Assembly (NCBI GenBank): GCA_946122785.1
Contig: CAMGYJ010000011.1
Location: forward strand, 35,552,513 to 35,616,512
Origin: Linum tenue
Taxonomy: Eukaryota; Streptophyta; Magnoliopsida; Malpighiales; Linaceae
Length of the DNA: 64,000 nucleotides
Direction of reading: 5' to 3'
The notes beneath the pieces were generated by a model. That model saw only the letters and a program-made list of their open reading frames with translations, searched no databases and was not told the DNA's origin. Shown piece after piece: positions 32,441-43,639 of the stretch. The position numbers were made by a program, and so were the translations under genes. Position 1 is the stretch's first letter. The number at the start of each line of letters is the position of its first letter.

Positions 32441-34505
32441 CAAATAGTATGCTCTATGTGAGGTTTCTTCGCACCAACCTAATGCAATTCTCAATCATCA
32501 TAATAGGATGCATTCGATCACAAGTAAGCAATCCAAGATCAATGCCAATAAATAAGAGATCCTCCAACAACTGGCCACAATGAACATGCAATGCTTGGAG
32601 CCCTCAAGCAATGCTTGGGCATACATCAAGGCTCCAAGCAATCAATCACACGCAAAAGCATATATATAGACTACCCCCCACACTTAAACTGGACATTGCC
32701 CTCAATGACATAAAATAAGGGGTAGAACGATGTTACCGCACAGCTTGGCGAATGAAAGTCGGGACCGAATTGGACCGGAGATGAAAAAGAGACAGCTTCA
32801 AAGAGAGAAAAACAAACACACAAGCTCGTGCAAGGTGAGGTTATTGCACCATAACAGTACTTAACATAAAAATAAACACAAACCTACGTTGGGCTGCCTA
32901 CCAACAAGCGCTACTTTTACGTCATAAGCTAGACAATTGCTCGTTAAGCTTCGGTCCATCCGAGAACCTCATTGAAGTTGAGGTTCTCGTTGGTGAGATG
33001 AAATCTCAAGTCACGAGCATTGGACGAGTCCATGATTGATGGCTCGTGAACTTGATTGACTTTGAGGCTCCACCCACGAGACCTCTTCTTCTTTATCTTT
33101 GCCCCACACCATGTAGTACATCATTGATTGACTTCCATCGCATCTGCCAAGAGGGATCGCCGATGATTTGGCCTTGGTTTGGCAAAGAGCCACAAATGGG
33201 CCCTTCTCCAAAAGTGCATCGAGGTCGGGAGGAAAGCTTTCATAGAGCTTGTAACTTGTGGATGCTTCATCCACCACGACCTTGTCCTCACCTTGGACAC
33301 CACTTGCACCTTCTTCTTCTTCCTCAACTTCCCTTCCTTTTTCTTCAATTTTCTCCCCTTGGGAACAATCAAGATCTTCCCTTTCTTCCATTTTCACTTT
33401 GTCTTCCACAACCTCTTCTCTCACCTTCCCAACCATGTCTTCAAGTCCGGTTTGGAGGGCAATATGACACGCAAGATCATAAAAGGGATTCTCTTTCCCC
33501 TCCACTTTCGTGACTTGGCCTTCAAAGTTGGTCGCGGGAAGGGGCGAGTGATGAGAGTCATCAATGAAACCTTCTCGTTCATCCTCACCACGGGAGCTCT
33601 CCGGTGTGAGTTCCTCTTGCTCCACATGGTTGTCATTGATTACCCTTCTTCAACCTCCTCTTGCTCTTCAAATTATGAGAGGCGATGGCATGCACAAGTT
33701 TGTGCCACCTTCTCTTCTAATGTCAAACCGGGAGGAGGGAGGGTTTGGAAATCCATGCCGGAGATCGCTCTTCCAAAATTCTCATGGCTCGCCTCTCCGA
33801 CTTCCTCTCTTCCTTCAAATGGTAGGAGGCCATTGGGAGCAAGTTGTGCACATGATTTCTCAATAAGCCCTCATAGCCTCTCCGTGTGTCGAAGGAGTTC
33901 CTCCGATTCCCGAAGAAAGGTTGAGTCGAAATGGTTGGCACTTGGGAGGTCCATGCTAGAGCACCCTTCATTGGTGCCCCGGGCAAATCGCTCCACCATG
34001 AGCTTTAATTTGATCTTTTACTCCGGTTGTGGAGTGGCACATTGTCTTGATGTTTTCCCATGAAAGCCTCCATGGCCAACTCCAACTTGGATATTTCTCC
34101 TCGGGTTTTTGAAGGAAATCTGCTTGGTATGGGGAAGCTTCTTGATACTCCCATTGGTATGCTTGTTCATCTTGGAAGGGGGCTTGGTAGTAGAACCCGG
34201 ATCCTTGACTTACCCCATTTTGATCGTCCAATGAAGTTCTGGGGTAACCACTCTCGGGTGGTGGTGGATACCCCCACACTTGGGTGAAATCATAAGGATC
34301 CATGATCCAGTACCTACAAACTCAAAAACACTAAAAGGCAAAACCAAACACACACAAACCACCCTTCAAAATGAAGAGTGGAAAACAACACACAAAAAAA
34401 ACACAAGACAAAAACAAAAAGGCAAGATAGAAAACGCTAGAGTAACACTAAGCGACCTTTTCTAGATAACAGACCATAACGTCCCCGGCAATGGCGCCAA
34501 AAACT
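32440..34505 (-). mobile_element. Element B, internal region of a non-autonomous Athila-like element
   Basis: Running on the minus strand from the primer site (34503-34481, the complement of TTGGCGCCATTGCCGGGGAC), it holds a frame starting MDPYDFTQVWGYPPPPESGY (34303). The shared GCGCTTGTTGGTAGGCAGCC motif follows (~32909), then the polypurine-like GTGTGGGGGGTAG (32690-32678), then the GCTTGGAGCCTTGATGTATG unit. There is no protease, reverse transcriptase or integrase. It meets element A tail to tail around 32340-32440, so the two share or abut at the A-rich tract. Confidence 0.75.
33011..34303 (-). pseudogene. Element B gag-like reading frames
   Basis: Three overlapping minus-strand frames follow each other. 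34303-33968 (111 aa) starts MDPYDFTQVWGYPPPPE and is Tyr/Gln/Pro-rich. 33986-33723 includes RMRILEERSPAWI-like basic sequence. 33625-33011 (204 aa) is Glu-rich and probably coiled. Shifts between them imply one original ORF with frameshifts. It matches the low-complexity product typical of such non-autonomous elements. I cannot assign a gag domain with certainty. Confidence 0.55.
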
Positions 34506-36262
34506 TGACTCGCACGAAACTACACCACTAATTAATCCCGACTAGAGCCCAAGTTTTTAAACTCTAGCCGGGGGTAGTATAGGGCAAGTATTTAGAATGT
34601 CGACCCGGGCCGGTCCATATACCCCTTCTCCAATTGCTTAGTTTGTTATCTAGCTAACATTTTTTGGGTTTAAACTAAGAAAACTACAAAATGAACAAGC
34701 AAGGAAAGTCAATGCAGGAAAATTCTACTTGAGAGAGCTTCACCCGGGTATTGCTCCCCCTAGTCTCATGCTAAGAAGAGACAAACAAAGCTCTAGTGTG
34801 AAGGACGTGTTTGTACACCGCGAGGTGGGAGCAACTAACTAGCGACAAACTCCCTTAGTCGATCAATGAAGGAAAATCAACAAATAAAAGCTAGGGGAGC
34901 TAGCTCTCTTAACCGTTAGGTCAAGGATTGTGATTCATAGCTAGAAATCCTAGCCCTCTTTACCAATCAACCAAGGAGATCCCTAACTCTCTTAGTTAGC
35001 TAATTGAGAATCGTTGCAACAAGTTAGAAGGCTAACTCACTTAACCTTTCGGCTAAGGGTGACGATGATAGGCTAGGAAACCTAACCCTCTCAACTAGCC
35101 GGCTAAGGATTGCAAACCAAACCCTCGGAACTTAATCTGGTCGGCAGAGAGACCTATCCCGATGGAATCACGGCCATACTCCGATATTTGAGATTTTGGT
35201 CTTAAATCGACCTAAAGGAGGTTACCCAAGTGGCTAAGAAGTCTAGCTCCCTATTGGACCAAAAAGGGAATTTCCACCCTCTAGGTCAATTTTACCCAAT
35301 ATTGAGTTAAAGCTAAGACACTCAATCATTCATGAATAATACCTCAAATATCATATAAAAAACACAATCAACACAATAGGTTCATGTTCTTACATCCAAA
35401 CACATAGAGAGCCTAGGATTCACAATACCCAAGTGAGTAGGTAACCTATTCCATAGCTAGACAAAGGAAAACAACAAAAGGGAAAGAGGAACCATGAAGT
35501 GATGCAATACTTCCTCTTTGTTTATTGAGACACCCTTGAGATGAAGAAATCTTCAATCCTCTAGCTAGGAACAAGCCCAAAGCTCCTTCCTCCTCCTTTG
35601 ATTAGCACTTTCTCCCTCTAGAAGAAACCCTAATCTCTCACTAGAATTCTCTTTATTCTGAAAATGAAAACCTAACCTAAAAATGAAGCTCTCTTTTCTC
35701 CTTCAGCTCCCTTCTCCTTTTATTCCTAGATCAGGCTCTTTTCAAGGTCTTAGACCTCAGTTCATGGACTCGTTGATAAGTTCACGGTCGTGAACATCAA
35801 AACGCGTCCATGAACACAGAGTCTGGACCAAAACGCTCTGCTTCGCTGGCTCGGGTTCACGGTTTGTGCTCCAAGTTCACGGTCTTAGAGACAGTGAACA
35901 CACTCTTCGTTAGTAACCTCTGAAACTCCCCTAGATGCCTCGCCGTTCACGGTTTGTGGTTCCAGTTCACGGTCCCGGCGACCGTGAACTCGCAGCTCTG
36001 ACCGTGAACTGCGGCTGCTTCCTGGACACCTGTGCTTCACCGTTACGGGGCAATTGTCACGGACTTTGGACTTTTCTTTGGTTTTTGAGCTTTTTGACCT
36101 CCAATCGTCCCGAAACTTGTCCTCGGCCCTTCCACACGTGCTAGGACCTGAAATGTATTAAAACAAGCACAACCTAGAGTGAAATATGTCGAGGAATGAT
36201 GAAATTCAAAGTCAAACTATCAAGAAATGAGGGGCAAAATGTGTACAATTGGACCCGAATCA
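34506..36262 (-). repeat. Athila-like LTR shared by element B and fragment C
   Basis: On the minus strand it starts TGATTCGGGTCCAATTGTAC (36262) and ends GAGTCA (34506), with the primer site just beyond. GTTCACGGTCGTGAAC (35779-35794) and related half-sites cluster in 35755-36010. It is 1,757 bp, of the same family as element A's LTR but diverged. It is flanked on its start side by a polypurine tract (CAACTGTGGGGAG, ~36276-36263), so it is at once the 3' LTR of a unit to its right and the 5' LTR of element B. Confidence 0.8.
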
Positions 36263-36486
36263 CTCCCCACAGTTGAACGTTTGCTTGTCCCCAAGCAAAC
36301 CAATCTCAAACAAGGTAATATTTCAACCTAACAACAATAACTTGGGGACACATCAATGGGCATACAATTGATGAATCTCAATGTTTATTTGCCACCGAAA
36401 CATGGAGAATCACAAGCAATACCGACATCCAACACAAAAGACATTCAAATGCATTAAGAACGTGAAAACGAAAAGTTCTCACCCTA
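36263..36486 (-). mobile_element. 3' internal end of fragment C with polypurine tract
   Basis: The minus strand reads GGTTTGCTTGGGGACAAGCA, then AACGTTCAACTGTGGGGAG, ending directly at the LTR start. This is the usual Athila-type 3' internal end. It should be continuous with 39571-40010 across the chromovirus insertion: TCACCCTA occurs at both edges (~36477 and ~39574). Confidence 0.7.
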
Positions 36487-37229
36487 TTCACAAATCAATA
36501 CAAGTCTTGACCGGACTACTCACTAACCACAACTAACCATGCATAGAACTCAAGTCCAAGTAACAAACTAACGGGCGAAATTGCTCCTCCCAATGGAATC
36601 ATATCAGGGCCCCTTCTTGAAAAAGAGTTGCCCTCAACACTTTGTGGCCATCCTCCGCTCAAACTGCTCACAAAATCGATCAAAGATTGGATATGAAAAG
36701 AGCGTTTGAAACTCGAATATTCCCAGAATGAGGTTAGAGTTCTTCGTGGGATGATTTGGGGCTTTTGAATTCTAGCATCCCTCGCCCAATTGGTGACTTC
36801 CATCGTCTTCGCCTTGCTTCGAATTGAACTTCTGGACCGCTCGCGTGCTTCGAATCATCTCCATACCGTCGAATCGTCCTTCCCTCCTTTCCCGCCATCG
36901 ACAGGTTTCAAAACTTCAGAACCCGGAAAATCCAATCCCAATTTGGGCGTTTCCAATACAAGGATCATCGTGTCGAATTGATCGATCGTAGAGCTTCCCA
37001 TGATCACATGGACTGATTTCGCAGTAGTGGGTTGGATCGAATCACTTCCAATCGTCCCAACCAATAAGCTCGAATTTTCCTGTTTTTGGAACACTTTGGG
37101 CATGAATTGGATTCATTAACTCAGGTATGTTTGACCCAATCCATCCTGCACTCGAGCTTCCTGAGGCAATTTGGAGTGTGCCCATAGTTTCTGCGAGGTT
37201 CGACTCGTCGCCGATTGCTCCAGCCAATT

Positions 37230-37892
37230 CTACCTCTCTCCTGCCCTGTTCTGTCGTTGTTGCATAGGGTCGAGACGACAAGGTGCCCTGGGCTTCTTGT
37301 ACCCTGTAAGCATCAGCTTCCGAAGCATGCTATTACTTCTGGGAGGATCCTTAGACCCTTCCGCAAGAGATTCCTTTTTCGATAGTCGCTGATTAGCCTC
37401 CATCTGCTGCTGGTCTGCCCTTACTTCTTCCGGCGACATTGGTTTAAGTATATACTGCTTATTCTGATTCCCAATGATGTATTGATTTGTATCACCATAA
37501 TGACAGACTCCACAGTCGAATTGCCAGGGTCTTCCCATCAGTAGGTGATTTGCCTGCATTGGTGCTACGTCAAACTCGAGCTCATCCTTATATCTTTCGA
37601 TTTCAAAGTCCACTGTAGTAAGCTTTGTCACCCGGATTGCCCTATAATCATTCAACCAGTGTAAATTGTAGGGATCAGGGTGTCTAATTATGCTCATCCC
37701 GAGTTTATTTACGGCGTCTTGGTTGATGACGTTTTTACAACTCCCGCCATCGATAATCAAGGACAAAAGTTTACCTCGAACACGACAACGTGGGTGGAAT
37801 AGGGTCTCTCGGTGGCTAAAATCTTGATCATTGTCAATGATCAGAGCCCTCCTACTAACGCCTAGAAGATTCCAAGGTGCAGCAGCTTCCAT
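37230..37892 (-). pseudogene. Element D aspartic protease region
   Basis: The 220-codon open frame contains the chromovirus retropepsin signature: LLSLIIDGGSCKNVINQDAV (active Asp present in DGGS), HPDPYNLHWLNDYRAIRVTK, and MQANHLLMGRPWQFDCGVCH. The C-terminal ~60 residues are linker-like. The reverse transcriptase that normally follows in frame is missing. This Asp is intact, unlike that of element A. Confidence 0.85.
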
Positions 37893-37989
37893 TTCAATCT
37901 TCTCATCGACCTTTTCCTCATTGTTGGTGTCAGATTGCTCGTCGTTAGTGAGTAGGCACCGTCTCTAATGACCAGCGTCTTCACATTGG

Positions 37990-38560
37990 GTCATTGGTTG
38001 GCCTTATGATCCCTGCCATGATATTTGAAACATTGGATCCCTCCTGTACGCTCAATTGGAGCTGGATTCGCATTTCTGGGAGCAGGTTTGGTGTGTTCAG
38101 GCCGGACTTGGAACGAACTGGGGTCACCACTCGTCTCTGATGCTGGTTTGGTCATCAAAGAAAATCTCCTTCCAGTCACCACCTTTTGCTGTTTTTTGAT
38201 CTTGATGGCCAGGTGCAAGGCTTCCTCTAGGTCTACAAAGAACCTCAGGTCGACTTCCTATCTGATCTCTAGACTCAACCCATGGAGGAATCGAGCAATT
38301 GTTGCCTCCTTGTACTCCACCATGCTCTGTCCTCCCTGTCGAATCCGTTGTAGCGATTCATGGAGCTCCCTCTGATAATAGGTCAGCACAAACCAATTGC
38401 GCATCAATCCGCGTAACTCCTCCCAGCTCATGTATGTCAATCTGATATCCCGCTATTGCCCGATTATTGACTTGAGCCTCAGAATTCAACTCATCGTCCT
38501 GGTCTGTTTCTGGTGTACAGCCTCAGGGTCGTTGGAAGCGGTACCCTTCGACCTTGTCCA
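37990..38560 (-). pseudogene. Element D gag with zinc knuckle
   Basis: Frame pieces read WEELRGLMRNWFVLTYYQRE and LHESLQRIRQGGQSMVEYKE (38440-38300), a typical Ty3/gypsy capsid region. A Ser/Pro-rich linker follows, then a knuckle, IQCFKYHGRDHKANQ (~38030-37991), in which the second Cys is replaced by Tyr. It is frame-broken between pieces. Confidence 0.75.
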
Positions 38561-38631
38561 ACGCGTTTCCCCAACAACGTGCTTCTCCGTCCTATCCACT
38601 ATGTAGAACCAAGGCTCTGATGCCATTTAAT

Positions 38632-39570
38632 ACCCCCTAGATGGGTGTGTGATAAAAGAAACGCGGCTGAAACTCAATTCCAGGATTGGATTGAACCTGG
38701 AAAAGGAAGAACAAAAAAAACAGGATTCTTGCGTTCAGTTTGTGATGGAACTTTCGTGCAGCTTTCACGAGGGGAAAGAAGCTCGAGAAGTATAAGTCGA
38801 AGCTTGGCCACGCTTAATGTGACTAATTAAACAATACAAGCACAAGATCGAGCCTAGAAAACCCTAGGACGATCTCCAGAATCCACAAGCACAAAGCTAA
38901 GGCGATAAACTCTCGGTTTAATCGAATAACTCTCATAAAACTGACTATTACATCGTAGACATGAGTTTAAATAGGCTAACTAATCTTACAACGCAAGTAA
39001 ATAACACCCTAAATAAACTAGGACTCAAAGGAAATCATATCTAACACGAAAAGGTAAAGAAATCCAGAACTGTGAACAAATCCTAATCCGAACAGGATTC
39101 GGATTTCCTTAGGCTTCCCACGCCAACAAGCAGTGTCCAGACGAAGTTGCTCTCCTTCGTTCAATGCCTTCCAGGTATCAATTCCTTCACCCTATGCCTC
39201 GCCTTGGTATTAGAAGATAGCCACTTTTATGTGGTTGAGGTCTCGAAGCTCGACTCTCTTCCTTTCTCTTCGAATAGAGCTCCAAAGTGGCCATCTCGAA
39301 CACGTTCCTTGCCTTAGTGAATTTCAGGCAATTATCCGGATTTGACTTCCACGTTTCCACAACCAGAATACCCACCTTCTACACTTCAAATTGATCTCCA
39401 ATGCATGTCTTCGTGAAGACGATGACTCGATCTCCAAAGCTAGAGTTCACGGGACGGCTGTCAGCAATAGCTTGTCCGGAGGTCTTGGACAAGGGTTCAA
39501 ATGACTGGCAATTGTTCTGGACACGGGGAAAAAGCTTTTTGGATGGTGGCAAACACAACATGAGGTTCTA
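38632..39570 (-). repeat. Probable 5' LTR of element D
   Basis: This lies upstream of the primer site on the minus strand. Its outer end reads TGTAGAACCTCATGTTGTG (~39567). The inner end is close to CTAGGGGGTA before the primer site. It has no coding content. Boundaries are approximate because no partner LTR is available for comparison. Confidence 0.5.
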
Positions 39571-40010
39571 CATCTTCACCCTAAACCCGAAGGTTCTATG
39601 GTTTCGACTAAGAATCTTCTCTACAAGAAATGGCCACTATCATTAGCCAAAAAACCTTGCTTGTCCCTTCCAAACTATCAACCATCACGAACTACCTTTA
39701 AACGCTCTTCCTCGGTCCGCACTTGCTATCTCATTTCAACTTGGTAGTGAAAGAGTACTAAAACACTTTGGGGGGTTTCAATGGCTTGAATGCCAAGAAA
39801 CCACTCCTTGAGCATGCTCTTTGATTTTTTTTTTTTTGCACTCTCTACTTTATTTACCCCGTTTTATTACCTCTTTTCGATTATTTTTCTTTCTACTTTC
39901 CTTTTCTTTCTTTTTCTTTTCTTTTCTTTTCTTTTCTTTTCTTGTCTTTTTGAGGGGGGTACTAGAGAGCTAAACACTTGCCACATTCCTTTAACAACCA
40001 TCCAAAAAGC
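39571..40010 (-). mobile_element. Fragment C, continued: A-rich tract and 3' internal region
   Basis: On the minus strand: TAGCTCTCTAGTACCCCCCT, a long A/G-rich tract (the complement of (CTTTT)n at 39900-39945), GGTAATAAAACGGGGTAAAT, then AGTAGAGAGTGC. This is the inverted equivalent of 32290-32435 in element A. It begins abruptly at ~40010, inside the FRS-like coding region. Confidence 0.7.
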
Positions 40011-41142
40011 TTATAAAATGTGGAAAACCCACCTTTTAGTACGGATATAATTCTTGTGGTCCATTTGTGTGAAACCAACATTTTCTCTTCCTCCGGCAGC
40101 CAAGCATAATGTTTGAAATGATGATTGTATCGATATTCCAGCTTTGTGATACATGTCAATCAAGAACTTTTGCACTTCATTCATCGTTCTATTTGATCTC
40201 ATGAATTGTCTTGATGATGGTGGAATCATCTTGTGATTATGCTCGTCTAACCAGCTTGAAATGTAGTATTTTTGGGAACTATCTTCAAGCTGGAAGCGTA
40301 TCACTGCTTTGCAATCCCATCTATCCTCTTTTCTGATTCTGCTTCTAGGTTGTTGGTGAACATGGTCGTCATTTGCTGGATTATTTGCACTACGTTTTCG
40401 CCAACCTTCCGTATTGCATCTGCCCCCAAAATATCTTACAACTTCACACGGTTTGTTATTGCTTGTTCTCTTAACCCCTCCTGTTTCTCTAACAGAAAAT
40501 CCCTTATCATGTGTATAACATTTGTACCACAGGAATCCATGATCTTTTGTGTCAAAGCGAAGGTTCATCCACGTTTCTTCATTGCTTGGTATTATTTTGA
40601 TCTCATCATCTACAGAAACGACCAGTTTACAATATCAGAACAACCACATTACAAAGTAACAAAACAGAGCAGAAAAACATACTAAGAATACAAACTGTAA
40701 CAGAAAAACATACTAAGAACACAAACATCAACAGATAGCACAACAATACTAACATTACAAACATAATTAAACCATACAAACTAATGCACTAAAGCTATAA
40801 AGACATATGCTATTTCGTACAAACTGCATAAACTATACGTTTGTACTGTTTGCACTGTTTGTACAAACATAACAATCATCATATATAAAGACTTACAATA
40901 CAAAATATACAGAACAGAGCAGAAAAACATACTAAGAATACAAACTGAAACCTTAAGCACAACAATACTAACATTATAAACAGAATAAACTTTCATAACA
41001 AACATAACAATCATCATATATACAGATTTACAATACAAAATATATAGAATCATAACAAATATGCAACAGAATCATTACAAACATCAGACAAGATTTATTA
41101 CCGATTTCACGTTGTACTGCTGTTTCGTGAATATCTACATCC
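40011..41142 (-). pseudogene. FAR1/FRS-like protein gene, truncated after the FAR1 domain
   Basis: Exon 1 (41142-41097) reads MDVDIHETAVQREIG with a GTAATA donor. The main exon (~40615-40011) reads IKIIPSNEETWMNLRFDTKD, YKCYTHDKGFSVRETGGVKR, WDCKAVIRFQLEDSSQ, then DEHNHKMIPPS, the WRKY-GCM1-type zinc-binding FAR1 domain, and YHKAGISIQSSFQTLCLAAG. The FRS family derives from Mutator transposases and includes light-signalling transcription factors. The MULE transposase and SWIM domains should follow but are lost where fragment C joins at 40010. The intron (41096-~40616) has repeated short units. An upstream ATG at ~41192 would be out of frame. Confidence 0.8.
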
Positions 41143-41219
41143 ATTGATGTTTCAGTTCCAGTTCATCCATTGTTATTGGAGAAGAATCCATTACGCAAAG
41201 AAATTTGCCTCGGTGATCA

Positions 41220-41525
41220 CTGTTGCTGGAAAATATACTTGTTGTTGGAAAATCTCCTCGCCAACAATAGTTGATGGAAAATCGCTTCGCCAACAGTAGT
41301 TGTCGGAAAATTGCCTCGCCGTTCTATGGAAAATTGACTCGCCGTTCGTTTGGAGGAGAGTGGACCTCGCCGTCGCGGGAGGAAAATCACATCGTCGTTG
41401 GCTGAAAAAATGCCTTCGCCGATCGCTGGAGGAGAATGCAACTCGCCGTCGTCGCGGGAGGAAAATCGCCTCGCCGATCGCTGGAATACCTCGCCGATCG
41501 CGGGAGGAAAACCTTCAGGAGATAT
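41220..41525 (-). repeat. Degenerate ~36-40-bp minisatellite upstream of the FRS-like gene
   Basis: About eight units contain GGAAAATCGCCTCGCCG or similar (plus strand), alternating GATCGCTGGAGG and GTCGCGGGAGG. Units nearest the gene are more diverged. It occupies the probable 5' leader or promoter of the minus-strand gene. Confidence 0.75.
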
Positions 41526-42580
41526 TTTTCCCTTCCCAGAACAAAAAAGGAAAGGGAGTTTGGTCTAAAAGTTTATAGTCAGAAAGTCACTCGGGTGTTG
41601 TTTCCATCTAGTTGCAAAATAGATCGACGAATGATGTTGCAGACTTGTTAAATCATGATACATGGTGGAGAATCCTATTCCTTCTTGAGCTCTCTTTCGA
41701 TTTACTCAAACTCACCTATAATGAACTATCCTGAATGAACATTTCCACATCTGGCAAAATAGAATGTCTAGTTCGTTCCAAACAAACTCCCTCTATTGGA
41801 ATACTATCCAATACGACATTGTAGCCCGATTTCACTTTCGATTAGACCCACAATAAAGAATAAGGTAATTGCTCTAGTCAAACTAATCGGATATTCTCTA
41901 CCTTAGGTTTGTAGGCAATTGTGGGCGTATTTGATAGGCTAAATTGCATGTTTGGTCACTCAATTTAAGTAAATATTTTATGTTTGCCACCAAAATTATT
42001 TTTCTTTCTTATTGGCCACTAACTTTACGAGTCTGGTCAGCATTAGTCACCTGCCGTTAGTCTCCGCTAAACTTTGTTAACTCCGTCAAATTTTTGATGA
42101 CGTGGAAAACAAAACTGCTGACTAGACCGTTAACTAAATGACATGTCATAAAATAGTAAACTAATTTTTAATAAAAAATATTTTTTTTGATTGTGCCATA
42201 TTTTTTATATTTTCCTATTTCTCTTCGCAAAGAAAAAAAAAACTCGTGGCCTACCCATGAATTTGTGGTCAGATCAATTAAGGAGGAGGACTCATCATCC
42301 ATCCCAGATCCACCGCTCAAGGTGGGTAAAGTGGAGGTGAAGCTGGGCGATGGTCGATGTCTCGATCGAAGGTGGGTAAAATGGAGGACTCCTCCTCCGC
42401 CTTCCCAGATCAGACGCTCAAAATATTTGGTCGCTTTATGTGTTATTTGGTTATCGATATCTTGACTTTAATAGACAACCAAATTTTTAATATTTTAGCT
42501 TCCAAAATATAATTGGTTGTATATACTACCCTTTTTGAAACCAATTTCAGTTTGGTTGTAAAATTTTTGGTTGCAAAAAC
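41526..42580. other. Intergenic, mostly unassigned
   Basis: A stretch at 41935-42160 (TTGCATGTTTGGTCACTCAA, then TTGGCCACTAAC and GTTAACTCCGTCAAATTTTT) looks like a dispersed repeat end. A local direct duplication lies at 42284-42420 (GGTGGGTAAA-TGGAGG and GAGGACTC). No gene is supported. Confidence 0.35.
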
Positions 42581-43380
42581 TGTTGGACCAAGCGAGGTCA
42601 TAATGAATACTTTTGACGTGGTCAGTGCACAAATTAATTGTGATTTCAATTGTGAGAGATTAGCACTAGCTTGATTGAGCAATCCAAAAGGACTTGCCAA
42701 GAATCTCTCTTGAAGTGATTAATTTGTTGGCACTGATGAAGAGAACAAAGTTAGAGAAGGTATCGAGAGAGATATGAGTCGGGACACGCGATTTTAACGT
42801 GTTTCGGCCAATATGGCTTTACATCCACGTCCCGGAGACAGTCACCACTATCTCACGAGAGACTCTAACTTTTATTAAAATAAAAGACTCTCTAACCTAT
42901 GAAATTGAAACAATCTTGACACTTCGTGTCAAGAACCAAATAGGTGCAACTCCACACCTATTCAACCTTGAGCTAAATCCAAGCTAAGCTACCCACTCAA
43001 TCAATCAAGCCAACACTCTTAGTTTGACTTGATTGGAGAGTAATCTACCTAGTGCAACTTCCAAGCAAGAATCCCCTCTTGCTCTTGCACTAGTCCTAAT
43101 TACAAATACCCTTCCTACCCTTAAACCCGACCTAGCTTGAATATCTCAACCCCCGAGATATCAAGCTATTCACACCATGAAATATGATCACACAATTTCG
43201 CTATTACAAGGGAGACGAGAGCTTTGCAAAAGGTGCTCTAAACTACAAATGACTCTCCTATTTATAGTGAAAGCAAAACTCCATTTCCTTTCATTTGTAG
43301 TCCTTTATATGGCAAGTATCTCCTTGATTTGATATGGTAGCTTCTTGAATATAGTCAAATTGTTTCGCATGAACTAAACA
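42581..43380 (-). repeat. Probable solo LTR (copia-like)
   Basis: It starts TGTTGGACC and ends near AACTAAACA. It carries ACGCGATTTTAACGTGTTTC and GGCCAATATGGC, the motif common near the end of plant copia LTRs read on the opposite strand, and a TATTTATAGTG box (43259-43269, complement). No internal region, primer site or clear 5-bp TSD was found, so the boundaries are tentative. Confidence 0.45.
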
Positions 43381-43428
43381 TTTTGAATACATGAATAATA
43401 TAACTAATTATATTTTTTATAGATCATT

Positions 43429-43639
43429 TCCCAAAATGGATGCAAATTCATCCACAAATTGTAACGAAGCTAAGAGACTCAAGCTTCTCCCAATTAAGTC
43501 TTCTTATAATGGTGATTCAGTATTGCTAAATAATAATAGATTTAAAGAAACTCAGTTAAACATCTTTCAGCAGTTGCTTTGGCTTTTCATCGTTGGTGCT
43601 AGCATTGATGCTACTAGAAGTCTCTGGATTAATCTTTGA
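43429..43639 (+). other. Short open frame of unknown nature beside the Helitron pair
   Basis: From ATG 43436 the frame reads MDANSSTNCNEAKRLKLLPI and ends IDATRSLWINL at TGA 43637-43639. The Helitron insertion point lies directly after this stop codon. It is not recognised; it could be the end of a host gene or another captured fragment. Confidence 0.3.

Larger units (their letters stand above)
36488..39570 (-). mobile_element. Element D, defective chromovirus (Ty3/gypsy)
   Basis: Minus order: LTR-like region (~39570-38632), primer site complement of GGCTCTGATGCCA (38625-38613, tRNA-Met type), gag (38560-37990), protease (37892-37230), then ~740 bp without a recognised domain. Reverse transcriptase and integrase are absent, and I find no second LTR at the left edge. 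It is inserted into fragment C near a TCACCCTA sequence. Confidence 0.7.

Noticed and set aside
33046..34287. Long plus-strand ORFs over element B
   Set aside because: They are antisense to the minus-strand gag-like frames and have no family content.
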